The position numbers and the translations under genes are program-made. From the NCBI RefSeq assembly GCF_003286085.1, contig NW_020825340.1, forward strand, positions 1,302,001-1,366,000: a stretch of 64,000 nucleotides of DNA, given 5' to 3'. Under the pieces are notes generated by a model. It was not told where the DNA came from. It ran no database searches and worked only from the letters and a program-made list of their open reading frames with translations. This document shows, piece after piece, positions 1 through 11,553 of the stretch (the first letter of the stretch is position 1; each line of letters starts with the position of its first letter). Origin of the DNA: Drosophila persimilis (lineage: Eukaryota > Arthropoda > Insecta > Diptera > Drosophilidae).

Positions 1-1196
1 CCCAATTGTTATGTTTTCATCAATTCATGTTGTTTAAGTTGACTTTTTATAATAATAATAATAAACCCGTGCGGAAAGCTGTCTTCGGTCGCCTTCCAAT
101 CGTTCATCCTGTTGCAAAAATTTAAGAAAGTTCGCCTCTATAATCTAACAAAATATAATCATGTATATCGTATACGATGGTTAGTAGATCGGTAGATGAA
201 ATCTAGGGGCGGCAAAGAACGATGGAAATTTGTATTTTATCGGCTTCGTTGAAAGTAGTCAGAATGTAGATTTGTGCAACATAGAAATGGGTATCCAAGT
301 ATCCAACTATTGAGTGTTTATTCAGAGAACCATTCATGGTATCCCTTGATATTGCATTATTTCTTTAAACGTGGACTCCCATCTGATCGAGGGACTTCAA
401 TTGGCCTTGCATGGTTATTCCTGGAATAGTCGGAGGATTCGAATGCGTATACCCAACAGATCTGCCAGCCCCCCCAATTGAGAGAAGAACTACATTTAAT
501 TTTTGTCACATTTAAAAAATTTATTTTTTTGTATTGATTTTTGGATGTTTTTTATTCAACTTTTACACAGAGAAAAAAATTAGATTGCAATTTTTGCATT
601 TTGTTTGTTTAATTTGATTAATTAAAATTTGTTAAGTTGCTAGAATTTGTTAAGCGCTACTAAAATTTAAATTTGTTGTTTTTTTCGTCATTACATACAT
701 TCATAGTCATATAGGTAGTATATGGTATATATAATATATATATATATTGTTTTCCCATCATTTGCCTGATCATCTGCCTGCCTGGCCGGCGACAATTGTC
801 GCTCCGATACACACATACTCGTACTCGTATCATAATGGAAACGGTTAAACATTACTTAGTCACATAGCTAAAAGGTGTACAACATAGACGACGTAGGCTT
901 TAACTGGCATTACTGGACACTACTACGGTAAACAACGGTACTTTAGAACAACTCATCTTCTGGTCGGGCAGCAGTGGAGGGCCGAAACGAGGCCAGACCT
1001 GATCTATTTATTGCATTCCATTCCATTCACTCAATCCGAAAACTGAAACTGAAACTGAAACTGAAATCAAGATGAAACTGAAAGTCTCCGCTCAGATTAC
1101 ACATGGTGGGATAATCGTTTGAATAGAACTTCCTATCGAGAGAGTCGCGGATGGATGCAATTGGAATGCACTTTAAAAATAATTTATATATTTATG

Positions 1197-1222
1197 TAGT
1201 ATGTATGTATGTATGTATGTGT
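1197..1222. repeat. (ATGT)n microsatellite
   Basis: About six copies of a GTAT/ATGT tetranucleotide, followed by a degenerate run of TGATGG-type repeats up to about 1312. Confidence 0.85.
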
Positions 1223-1950
1223 TTATGTAGGCATGCATGTACATACATATGTGGTATATGCAGATCTGATGGCCTGCTGTCTGATGGCCTGATGGTTTGA
1301 TGGTCTGATGGGAGGAGCGTGGAGTGATTCAGTGGAGGCGATCGCTTAATTGATTTGTAATTTGATTCTTGAATTCTTGAATTGGTTCCCTTAAACAACA
1401 CACACACAGATACGCACATTGATAATATACATGTAGTAGTAATGGTAATCGTAATATTTTTGCTTAGTCGCTAACTCTGTAGTCCGTAATAGAATATGTA
1501 AAAATTCTACAATATATAGCCATAAATCTATTGTATATAGAATATTTACTTTCTCTTGCTTATGCGCTTGATACTTGTCACGATTTCGCCTTTGTTTACT
1601 TGTTTCTCCAACTTTCTTCATCCTTCATCTCGTCTCTTTCTTCTTTCATCTTTATCATTATTGTTTACAAAATACTTTGAGGAGCACTGGACGTGTCTAA
1701 GATTCTTCCTTCTCTCTGCTTACACTTATCCATGAGAACGAAACGAAAACCTCTCTCTCTCTTTCTCCATCTATCTTCCGTAGATAGTACTACGATAAAA
1801 AATCCAAACAGAAATCCTATGTCCCTAATTCCGTAACAACATCAAAAGCGTGGCGTTAGCCCTACTACAAAGCCTGTCAACATGGGGTTGGGGTTGGGGA
1901 TGGGTTTTGAGGATCGGGGAGTTCTACAACTTAAAGGTGTGTGTGTTTTT

Positions 1951-1972
1951 GTGTGTGTGTGTGTGTGTGTGT
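1951..1972. repeat. (GT)n microsatellite
   Basis: Uninterrupted GT dinucleotide run, with a shorter GT run just before it at about 1937-1946. Further GT runs lie at about 2354-2371 and 2676-2699. Confidence 0.9.
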
Positions 1973-3390
1973 CTCTACTGGCTACAACATACAATATATG
2001 TGTGTGGGTAATACTCGTGTACTTTGCTTTGATCGAACATAAATCATTGAATAATTGCATATTTTGTGTAGCTTTATCGCTTTCGCTTCTGCTTTTGCTT
2101 TTGTAAGTTAAATTTATTTAAGTTTACGTGTTTTATTATTTAATAGATCACATTCATGGTTCTATTTCTTCACTTGCTCTATTTATGTTCACATTTAATT
2201 CGTAATACAGTACATATATCGATTGGTTTTCTCTCGCTTTTTTTGTTTTTTGTTTGTATTATGTTTTTTGTTTTGTTTTGTTTTTTTTTTGTGTGTTTGT
2301 ATTGCTGCTACGGTGGCCCTATTTACATAACACTAGACATATACCTACTTTTGTGTGTGTGTGTGTGTGTGTCGGATGCTCGAAAGGGATTGATTGGATT
2401 GGATTGGATTGTTACTTGAGTTTCAGATGGCTAAAACACACATCCATGTTAGCTTTGTGTTATGCCGTGTGTAAAGCAAGATTTTTAAATTAAAAATTGT
2501 AATACCTAAATGTTACATATGAGTTCCTCCTTATCTGCTTCGTCTGCTTGTTATCGAGATCTTTGTGGGATTGATTGATAATTATTGATGCATTTGCTCT
2601 GATGATTTAGTTTTAGTTTTAGTTTTAAGCTAATCGTAAATTCTCTTCGTTATCTTTTCCTTGCGTGCGTGTGCATGTGTGTGTGTGTGTGTGTGTGTGA
2701 GTGTGTCTGTGTCTGTGTGTGGGGATGAGTAAAACTACAATTACAATTGTCGAATACTGGAGGGGGCTGGGGGATCTGTGTTCCAAGATGTTTTGTTTGT
2801 TCAGATATTACAGATTACAGATGATGGATTTAGCTCCTTTTCGATTTTCGATTTTCCATTTTCCATTTTCACTTTTCTTCGTTATTCTACGCTAAAAATT
2901 ATTTTAAAATTTATTAACACAGATGACTTTATATTTTCCGAAAGTTCTCTTCTTTTCTCCTCTATTCCTCCTTTTCCACTTTTGTTACCCATTTTTTTTT
3001 TGTCAATAGTTTTTTGTTTGCTTTTTTGCTTCTTTTTTTTTTATAAATAATTTCACTGCTTCGTAATCCAAAAGAACAAAAAAACAATTCGTTTGCCAAC
3101 TATCTAGCCGAAAGTTATCCATACATGTATACAGGTTAATATCTGGGTGTGTTTGAACCGATATTGATCGCTTCGTCGTGTTGTTTGTTGTTGTTGTTTG
3201 TTTGTTGTTGTTGTTGCAATTGGTTTATTAACTATACTACGGATAAACACACAGCTACGCACATTGAATGAATTTTCTGCTGGATTTTCGCCTTTGCTTG
3301 TTTAATATTAAAACCTTACACTAGAAACACATCGAATAATATTAGAAATATTGTATCTTCCATATATATCTATATATATTTTTGTTATAT

Positions 3391-3411
3391 GCAGCCCCTC
3401 TACGGGGCTGC
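3391..3411. other. perfect GC-rich hairpin in the chrb 3' flank
   Basis: GCAGCCCC, a 5-nt loop, then GGGGCTGC: an 8-bp perfect GC stem standing alone in very AT-rich sequence. It would form in RNA from either strand. It lies about 1.35 kb after the chrb stop codon and so may be in the 3' UTR. Confidence 0.6.
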
Positions 3412-4117
3412 GATCTCTATAGCAAAGTTTGAAACTCTGCGCGCAAAGAAAAATTAAATTATTATAGTGTTGATTAAAATAATAATACAAAGATTAATCG
3501 TAATTGGTGGAAATATTTTTGAGAATTCCAGTTGGTTCTATTGTTGGTTTGGATTTCACTTGTTGTTGTTGTTGTTTGTCTCTCTCTTTCTCTGTCCATC
3601 CGATAGATAGATAGATAGATCTGGGGGGGATTTGGATCTGCCACTTGGGCGTCCTTCGGATACTTGTTTGTAATACTCCCCAAACTATGATTTCCGAATC
3701 TCTAGTTGGTTTCTGTGTGTACGTGTTTGGGTTCATGTTAAATGTTCGTGTGTTTGTATGCGTTTTTCAATATTCATAATTATTATATAATATCACATCA
3801 ACTTTGTTTTTTTCATTTGTTATTATGTATTCCTTTTCCTCTTCTTGCTCTGCCCCTCCTCTCCGCGGGGGGCCCCACTGCCTACTGCTTATTGTTGTTT
3901 TTCTCTCATTCTGGTTTATAAGGATCGGTCGTCTACCCGTATACGGTTGTCTATCCCACCGGGTTGCATGCCTGAACAATACATCCTGATGATGGCACAT
4001 CCGTACACCGAATACTCTATGATCCGTCTACGTGTGGGGGGGAGTTTTGTTGCCCTTCCTTATGCTTTTTGTTATGCTCGAAACGGGTCCCCGACAACCG
4101 CTCACTGAGTGAAGAAG

Positions 4118-4123
4118 TTTATT
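4118..4123 (-). terminator. candidate chrb polyadenylation signal (AATAAA)
   Basis: Canonical AATAAA on the minus strand, and the one nearest downstream of the chrb stop codon among those I checked. Others follow further downstream, so more than one mRNA end is likely. Confidence 0.35.
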
Positions 4124-4756
4124 TGTCGCTCGCCCGACATTTTACATTTTACAATATTTTGAATATTTCTTATCGTTTGTGTTTCGCCTTGTATGCGGCC
4201 GTTCCTCCTCTTTTTTATAATTTTTCGATTTATATTTTCCAAAAAGTACCTTTTTTTAAGCCAAAAGTCAGTCCAATAAGAGTTTTGAGTTGCCTGCAAC
4301 TGCAGTTGATTTGTTTGTTGGGTTTTCTTCCTCTAGAGGAGGTTTTCAAAATAATTGTTGGTTAGAGTTGAGTTGTTTTGTTGATTTGTTGCTTGCAGGA
4401 TTGGTTGATTGGTTGATAGTTGTGGTCCAAAGTTGTTGCCTCTACGGTTAAACGTTTCCTGGTTACAGGATGAAGATCGTTGATGGAACGCACCGGTTCG
4501 TGTTGGCGTTCCCGTTCCCGTTCCCAGTGGGAACAGGCACAGGCACAGGCACAGGGACGTGGACTTGGAGGGGAAGGTGGACGGGGCGGCCAGTGCTGCT
4601 ACTACGGCTTTCTGCTGGTGCTGCTGCTGCTGCTGCTGTTACTGTTGTTCGGAGGGATTGAGTATTGAGTAGCGCCTCTGCGTCCACAGCCACATCCACA
4701 TCCACATCCACACCCGCACCCACGTCCCCGTCCGTGTGCCTGCTCGGCACAGGGCC

Positions 4757-7700
4757 TCACTCGGATGAGTAAAGCTTGTTCTTGGTCAGTGTGAAGTCGG
4801 GACTGATGTTGATGGTGTTGCTACGGGTGAGATTTCTGCGCGACAAGGGAATAACATGGATTAATAGGGTCTCTCCCAGGGACACGGGACTCTACTCACT
4901 TGATAAACTGCGGCAGCAGCGAGGTCCAGCCGCTCTTGTCCTGCTTCAATGTCAAATACAGCTCGAAGATCGACACAGTGTCTGGGTCCACTTTGAACGA
5001 GGCGATGCGCCTGGGATGGCAGAATGGAACAGTAAGCGATTGCTCCAACGGAGGCAAGCCATCGGATCACTCACCTGACGTTGTTCGGCTCGCTCTCGAA
5101 CTCGATGAAGAGCGTGCAGGCGCGCTCGCCACACGGCTCACGGTCCGACATTCGGATGATCTCGGCGGCGATGCGCTCCGTGAGGTCGGCGGGCAGGTTC
5201 ACCTCAGTGCAGGCCAGGTGGCGCTGCTTGGCGTCACGCAGCTGGAACTGCAGCTGCTGCGAGAGGTCCCGCACGGCGCTGGCGCTCACGTCGTCCATGT
5301 TGTCGGCCGCCCCGAAGCGGGCCCCGGCCGTCGACTGCAGGGGCGATGCGGGCATGGGGCTGGGCCCGGGTCCGTGGCCATGCCCCGGATGGTGGGCGGT
5401 GCTGGCCAGCACGTTGGTCATGTAAGCGTGGTGGTAGGCAGCGGAGCTGCCGTTGACCACGTCGAAGCTGGCCGCAACCGCGGACTGCTTCCCGGAGCCG
5501 GCCACCGGGGGTGCCATCGGCACCGTCGACCGCGTGTTGAGCGCCTGGTGCTGTCGCATGTGCAGCACGGAAGCGGGATGCCCGTCCACAACGTCGGCGT
5601 CCAGTGCGGCGTTGACGTCGACCGCGTTCTCCTCCTCCTCCTCCAGCGGATGCGGCGCGGTGGATGCAACGCCCGAACTCGGCCAGTCTGCCAGGGAGAA
5701 GGGAGAGGGGAGAAGAGAAGAGAATGGGGTTCAAATTACTGACTCGTTCATCGACCGGCAAAAGGGCAAGAGAAAAGGCACAAGGAGCAATAATAAAGAA
5801 GAAGAGAACACAAAAAAAAATCAGCTGATGTCTGCGGCTTGGAGACCCACACGGAATCTCACTCGAATTTCCACTCAAGCTACTGCGCAGACTCAACTCG
5901 AGTGTCTTCCAGGGAGCGGGAGCACGCGGCGGCACGAAATCACCTGGCAACAACAGCTGGAAATCAGCCGTTTGCCGTGCACTCTCTGCCGCTGCTTCTG
6001 GCGCTGCCTCTGCGTTTCCAGCTGACGACGCTTCCCCCTATCCCCCCCGCCATCACCCCTCTCGCAGTCAGCAGTTTGTGCCATTCCCCTTTCTGCCCTC
6101 ATCACCCCCCTCGACACATCAGGCGTTATATGACGTCTTCCTCATTTTGCCTTTACTGCACAGTATTTTTTGTTATTTCTTTTGCTTTGTTTTATTACCC
6201 CGCCAGAGAGCCGTACAGTGGGACGCACAAGCGAGAGAAGCGAAGAAGTATTGCTGCTGCGGATAATGAATATGTAATTCTCGAGTCGGACAGGGAGAGG
6301 GCACTGTCATTTAATTTGTACATCTTAAGCCGAACTCCCGTTTCATCCCACTGTCTGTCGTCTGTCGTCGTTCGTCTTTCGTCTCTCCTTTAATGTGTGT
6401 ACTTGTGTATGCGTGCATAAAAAGCAGTTACACTGGCCCTCTACATTGTAGGGGTTCGAATGTGTGTGCGCGAGTACAAATTAACTGCTTTGCCTCGACG
6501 TCTCGACGAACGTCTTGTAATTAGCGCGGAAACTCTTTAAAGAGCCACGCCGTGCCGCCCCCCGCCGACGCCGGCCATTGTACACAATCATTGCAACGTA
6601 GCTGCTGTTGAATGGACAATTTGCTCTCTCGTTAGCTTCGTATCTCTCTCTCACCCCATCCACGCTCAGGTTCTCCGCCCGCTGTCCGTCTCCCTCGCAC
6701 TGCATGGCATGGCATGGCATAGCAGAGCATACACACAACATACACCCGCGTAATTAAGAAATTAACGGCACATGTTTGCGGCTCTCCATGTGTCCACATG
6801 TGTTCGTCTGTCCCTCTCCTACCTTCGGCTTGTGTTATTGGATTTTGTCAAGTCCCTGTCCATGGGAGAGGAGCGGGGCAAAGGGTTCGCTCGTGCAAAG
6901 TCAGGAAAGCGAAAGCCGAAAGGAACGGGAATGAAACAGAGACAAGCGACCACCAATACACATTTAATTGCAAAGTACTCATCCGAGACCGAGTCGCATA
7001 TTTAGTTGGTCGGTCTCTTTCTCTCTCTCTCCCTATCACACAGAGTACATTCGGTGTGTGCGTCTGTGGTGAGAGAGCTTTTTGGGTAGGCATCACCTTT
7101 GATAAACATACTTTGTTCTTGTCAGAGCCGGCAAACGGAAAACAGAGTGAGTGAGTGAGCGTCAGGGCGATGGCTGTAGGAAAGCTACTTCAGGTACATC
7201 GGCTTTGCTGCTCACTACGCGCGCATTACGTTCCTCCGAAGAAGAGTGTTGCTTTCGCAGATCTTTAATATACATACATATGCACATACGACTAGTATAC
7301 GGGTAAAGAAAACACGCTAATCAGCGGTTTAATTGGTGGGAAGATATGCACACACATACATACAGACCCGAAGGCCCCCACACATTCACGTGTATTTGTA
7401 CATGTTAGCTTGTGAATCAATAATCAAGTTTATAAATTATTCATTAAAACCAATTTTGGCAGTCATTCGCCCCTGATTGGTATCTCTGGCAGTGTTCCAC
7501 AAAAACATCTAAACACTCGCCCCAACAACTATTCGTAAACTAAATAAATATAGTGGATAATTTAGAACATTTTCACTAAAATACTGTAATTTAACCTGGT
7601 TTCCCTTTACAGATTCGAATACACTACAAAAATTTAATATTAATGAAAACATTTGTTTGTATTTCAATGGAATTCTACTATCTACAATCACGATTGCCAT

Positions 7701-8524
7701 AAAAAGAAGTCATAAATCCTACAAAATAGAAACAAAAAAAAAACCGTCAAATTCATTCAAAAATAGCTTAAATGATTATCTTTATTAATTCATGGTTCAT
7801 ATACTTTTATCACTCACACTGCCTTCTTTTCCCGTAAGGTCTCCAACTGGCCCCACCAACCTTTAAGTGGAATACAACCAAAGGCAACAGAATCGACAAT
7901 TTCAATAGAAATGAGCCATATATAACTAATATATAGGCACAAAACTACCAGAAGAATAATCTTTGCTGTCAAGGGTGTACGAAAGTTTTTGGTACCCAGT
8001 GTACAGAGTACATATGTAGAGTTGACTTCCGGAAAACCATTTTTCCAGTTGCCCGAAATCCCTTGCACAGGGGGAGGGGGGAGAGAGAGAGAGAGAGCGA
8101 GAGAGTGATATGGTCATGGGCATAACTAATGTTTATTCAAAGAAATTAAGTAATTAATTAAACAACATTATTGCCACTGGCCCCACACACACACACACAC
8201 ATGGACACGGACACACAGATGATGGAGACCTCTCCCCTGAGCCACCCATGGGGCTCCAGCATTTGACTAAAACATGAATATGCATGTCCATGTCGGCGGC
8301 AGCAGAGACACAGACACAGACACAGCCACAGACACGGGTGAGAGTGTGCAATTGCAATTGCAAGTGTGAGTGTTAGTGTGAGAGAAGCTGGCTGGCTCTC
8401 GGATGTCCTTCGAAAATAAAATTGCATGCGCTCAGTCAGTCATGAAATTAAATTGACTGCAAATACAGCGCGAGGGAGGCAGGGAGGGGATTCCAGCCGG
8501 AGGAAGCGAGAGAGAGAGAGAGCG

Positions 8525-8555
<31 letters not shown>

Positions 8556-10368
8556 ATATACATAACTGTGAATGCTCTTCTGTTTGTATGCGTGTGTGTG
8601 TGTGTGTGTGTGTGTGTCTCTGTGTGCGACATGTTGTTGCATGTCGTCGTCGTCGTCGTTGCCACAGAGAGTTCTTGTGCTCGCTTTTGGCTGATTTTAC
8701 ATTTTCCCCAGAGACGGAGGGACGGACCATCTAATTTGCACAACTCTTTTCTTTCGCCGCTGCCTTGGCAAAGTTTAAAGTGACAGGATTAACAGGATGT
8801 TGCATAATCCGACCGTCAGACACATGAACAGGATATGCCTGCATGGCCCAGACAGGAACAGGAACAGAAACAGGACAGGACGGAGCACGGGGCACGGAGC
8901 ACGGAGCACGGCGTTCTTTCACGGCACACAAAAAATGCATAATGCAAATTACACATTTTCAACCCTTCGAAAAGCTTTCGCAGGATTTACATACGAACGG
9001 AACGTAGGAATAAACATACATATAAATACTTATGTGGTACGGTGCCCATTTACATACCCGGCTTGTCCAAAAAGTGCTTAGACTGCATGAAAATATTTAT
9101 TGCCTTCGGCGTTTTCCACAGCGTCAAAACAATATTCAAAAGAAATCTTCGCAAAGTGAAACTAAATATGTACATATACCGATACTTTTCTGAATTCTGA
9201 CAATTCAAGCTAAGACACAAAAAAAATATTCAACTGGAATCGATGAAAAATCATTCGATCAAACAATGTTGGTAAAGGCAAGCAAAACTAGATTTGAAGA
9301 TTATTCTGAAGGCCGAACACTGGAATCAAGATTCTGTTCAGTGCTCCAGTTTCTGTGGGCTTACAACGCAATCCACAGGGTCAGAGAACTACCTCGAAGA
9401 ATGGACCTAATCAAATCAAAATCACTCGAAGAAGCATTCCAATCCGAAGCACAAGAAAAATCCATCAAAATTTTCCGTTCGTTAAGAAAACACTTGAATA
9501 AATGTATTTTATAATCCCTGGAAAATTTGCTGAAAACATCAAATGAAATGTTCCCGTACAGCCGTAAAATTAATTGAATCAAAAAATGGGCCATAAACAT
9601 GAAAAATAAAAACGTTCGTGGCACATTAAAAATATCCGAAATGGCCCTACTTCTTTTCATTCTCTAAAGAAACTGCCCGAATGGATATTGCGGCGGTGGC
9701 TGCGGCTGCGGCAGCGGCGGTGGCGGCTCCCAAGGTATACACTGACCTTAAGTTCCAATTTAATGCGTACCGAATATTTAAATTAACCAAGTTTTTTTTC
9801 CCCCCTTTTGATTCAGCAAACATCAGATTTTTGATTCAGACTGTAATTGATTTTTTTGCCAGGGTAGAGCTACTCTGTTCGCCGATCAACTCAATAGCGG
9901 AATAATAGAAATTATTTTCTCTACCGAAACTATTTATAAACGCATACAAATACGGACTGCCAGCCAAACTGGGTTTTAACAAACGATGTTCCCAACTTTG
10001 TTTGTCCAAGCCCCAACAATGGGAATAAATTATCGGTCTGTCCGACCGACCTACCGATAGAAACCTATGCGATTTTGTCGTCTCTCATTTAAAAACCTGG
10101 TATTTTTTATTCGAATTTTTTGAATTATAGCCAAGAAGCGTTGGAACTATTCGATTTACTAGAAGTTGGATCTGGATTTTTTAGCGCACATTCTACAGTT
10201 TAAACACAAACTAAAATTGAACAGAACGCAAATTTCGAAAACACTCGCGGGAGGATCAACGATAAAGAGGGCACGAATAATAGGGTATGGATGGTACTCA
10301 CCTTTGATTTTATTAACACCGAATTTTCCCTGAATGTGATTTTGTACTGAGAGCACTTCCATCTTCAT
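4757..10368 (-). CDS. chrb: charybde, REDD1/RTP801 family inhibitor of TOR growth signalling
   Basis: Four coding exons on the minus strand: 10368-10302, 5687-5075, 5010-4900 and 4835-4757. All have GT-AG borders and consistent phases, and together encode 289 residues. The protein opens MKMEVLSVQNHIQGKFGVNK, the conserved charybde N-terminus. A variable His/Pro/Ser/Ala-rich middle follows, then the RTP801_C domain (about residues 160-285) with the HLACTEV, GERACTLFIEFESEP and VDPDTVSIFELYLTL segments and the end KNKLYSSE. Charybde and its paralogue scylla are the fly counterparts of vertebrate REDD1 (DDIT4). They are stress- and hypoxia-induced cytoplasmic proteins that restrain TOR/S6K signalling upstream of or at TSC. 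A second in-frame ATG two codons on (10362) could also be used. Intron 1 is 4.6 kb; introns 2 and 3 are 64 nt each. Choosing charybde over scylla rests on the N-terminus and the VVDGHPASVLHMRQHQALN stretch. Confidence 0.95.
7781..7786 (-). terminator. AATAAA after the small membrane-protein frame
   Basis: Canonical polyadenylation hexamer on the minus strand, 27 nt beyond the TGA at 7814-7816. Confidence 0.3.
7814..7965 (-). CDS. possible terminal exon of a very small membrane protein
   Basis: A minus-strand frame ends at 7814 and is open back to about 8068, but it has no ATG. It encodes one strong hydrophobic helix (KIILLVVLCLYISYIWLISI), a short hydrophobic segment ending GCIPLKGWWGQL, and a basic tail ending REKKAV. 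A pyrimidine-rich stretch ending CTTGACAG, just before residue K of the helix, could be a splice acceptor; the exon would then start at 7965 with an unseen first exon. AATAAA lies at 7781-7786, 27 nt after the stop codon, which favours a real 3' end. It sits inside chrb intron 1 on the same strand. I do not recognise the family. Chance is a serious alternative, because the surrounding DNA is AT-rich. Confidence 0.25.
8183..8201. repeat. (AC)n microsatellite
   Basis: Uninterrupted AC run in chrb intron 1. Confidence 0.9.
8525..8555. repeat. (AGCC)n microsatellite
   Basis: Seven to eight tandem AGCC units, preceded directly by a GA-rich run at about 8505-8523. Confidence 0.9.
8592..8617. repeat. 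(GT)n microsatellite
   Basis: Uninterrupted GT run, followed at about 8645-8660 by a short GTC trinucleotide run. Confidence 0.9.
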
Positions 10369-11250
10369 AGAATCGCCGTTTGGTCTGCTGCAACCGTCTG
10401 CTTTACCGTTGCTTTTCGTTGCGTGCCGTTTGCTGCTCGAGTGCGGGTTTGTGTGCGTGTGTGCAAAGTACACACTAGTGGGGTGTTTGTGTGTGTGTGT
10501 GTTCTTCTAGAAATGCACTTTAATCACAAATAAAAAAAATGTTTGATTTGATTTGAATTGAATTCCGTTAAGGGATTCCACGGGGTTTCACGGATATACG
10601 GATGCGATTCGGATTTTCACTTGGCTGCCCGCGTCTGTCGCGCCGCTCAACAAACAATTGGAAAAAGTATCAACAACTAAATTTGTTATTCTAGTTAAAC
10701 GTTTAAATTTAATACATTCTAAAAGTCAACGGAAATTGCCGCCCGTCCCGTCCCGCTGCCTGCCACACTCTCTCTCTTCCTCTCTTCCTCACTGCCTCTC
10801 GCTCTCGGTGTCTGCCTTCGTCGTTCTTGTTCATTCACGCACAGCACATGGTTCTGTTCCGTTTTGTTCTTTTTCTTTTTCAGTTTCTGATTCTTGTCGG
10901 AGTTGTAGTTGTTGTTCGGGGAGGTGCTACATATGGCTTGTGTGTGGGGGTGCTGCATCCGCGTGCTGCCCGGTGGATGTGGTGCGTGTGGCGTCCGTTG
11001 GAGCTCTGTTTTTAGCTTTTGCCGTTTCTCTGCCTTCTGCTATCTGCCGTCTGCTGTTTTCTGTTCGGCTCGGTTCGGTTCGGTGCTGTGCTGTTCTGTT
11101 CCGCTGTTCGGGAGAGACTTTCGGCTCCACTCAAACGCTCGGCGGCTCTCACGGCTCAGCTGTGCTTCTGCTGCCGCTGAAGGAGAGCTTGGGACGACGG
11201 GCAACTTCTGTGGCTTGGCGGAGCGGAGCAGTTTTCAATTTCCAAAGCTA
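10369..11250 (-). other. chrb 5' UTR (inferred)
   Basis: Lies between the chrb start codon and the proposed start site about 30 nt downstream of the TATA box. The left part has CA-rich and CAA-rich sequence typical of fly leaders on the minus strand. The long plus-strand frames crossing this stretch (about 10.66-11.46 kb) are antisense, low-complexity and Cys/Ser-rich, and are not accepted as genes. Confidence 0.5.
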
Positions 11251-11273
11251 CTGTCCGGCGGTGTGCGCTGCGG

Positions 11274-11281
11274 CTTTTATA
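11274..11281 (-). promoter_or_regulatory. TATA box of chrb
   Basis: On the minus strand the sequence reads CCTATAAAAGCCG: a good TATAAAAG box in otherwise GC-rich DNA, about 0.9 kb upstream of the chrb ATG. It predicts a start site near 11245-11250. A strong TATA box suits a stress-inducible gene. Confidence 0.6.
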
Positions 11282-11371
11282 GGAATTTCCCGGCCCGGCA
11301 GTGCGGTCGGCGTCGCAGTCGCGTCGTGCCAGTGAGTGGCTTTTCCCTTGGCAGTGAACTCTCAGCGGGCT

Positions 11372-11553
11372 CTCTTGAGCATATTTCTCTCTCCAGCTGC
11401 GGCCAAACATATGTTGCTATCAGCTGTTGTGGCTCATCTCGAGAGAGCGGCATGGCGTAATTACTCGTTGAGTGAGCAGAGAGTGCTCAAGAGAGTATTT
11501 AAGAGAGCACTCTTGAGTGCGCTCAAGAGAAAAAGTCGTGTGCTGCTCTTGAG
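11372..11553. promoter_or_regulatory. five CTCTTGAG/CTCAAGAG sites upstream of chrb
   Basis: The 8-mer CTCTTGAG or its reverse complement occurs at 11372, 11486, 11510, 11522 and 11546. The last four alternate in orientation and are spaced 24, 12 and 24 bp. Interspersed GAGAG motifs resemble GAGA-factor sites. The cluster lies about 100-300 bp upstream of the predicted chrb start site, where an enhancer or proximal promoter is expected. The binding factor is unknown to me. Confidence 0.5.

Larger units (their letters stand above)
1..4756. other. 3' flank and probable 3' UTR of chrb; no other gene seen
   Basis: AT-rich, microsatellite-rich DNA downstream of the minus-strand chrb stop codon. 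The part nearest the gene is probably 3' UTR. AATAAA on the minus strand (read as tttatt on plus) occurs at 4118-4123, about 630 nt after the stop, at 3224-3229, and repeatedly further left, so the real 3' end cannot be fixed by eye. No open frame here has convincing protein character; those present come from (GT)n, T-rich or simple-repeat DNA. Confidence 0.6.
5688..10301 (-). other. chrb intron 1 (4.6 kb)
   Basis: Bounded by a GTGAGT donor at 10301 and a CAG acceptor ending at 5688. It contains CT/GA-rich tracts (about 7010-7035 and 8080-8106), several microsatellites and a possible tiny minus-strand gene near 7.8-8.0 kb. AT-rich stretches around 9.1-9.7 kb carry two overlapping short ATG frames on opposite strands, which I do not accept as genes. 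Enhancers are likely in an intron of this size but none can be named from sequence alone. Confidence 0.85.

Noticed and set aside
5234..5953. 239-codon minus frame overlapping chrb
   Set aside because: Shifted frame of chrb exon 2 running into intron 1; Arg-rich and without conservation to the chrb protein.
9266..9660. 82-codon plus and 99-codon minus ATG frames in chrb intron 1
   Set aside because: Overlap on opposite strands in AT-rich DNA, no domain, no splice or promoter support.
10658..11460. Long plus-strand frames over the chrb promoter
   Set aside because: Antisense to the chrb leader and promoter, Ser/Cys-rich low complexity, start codons not ATG.
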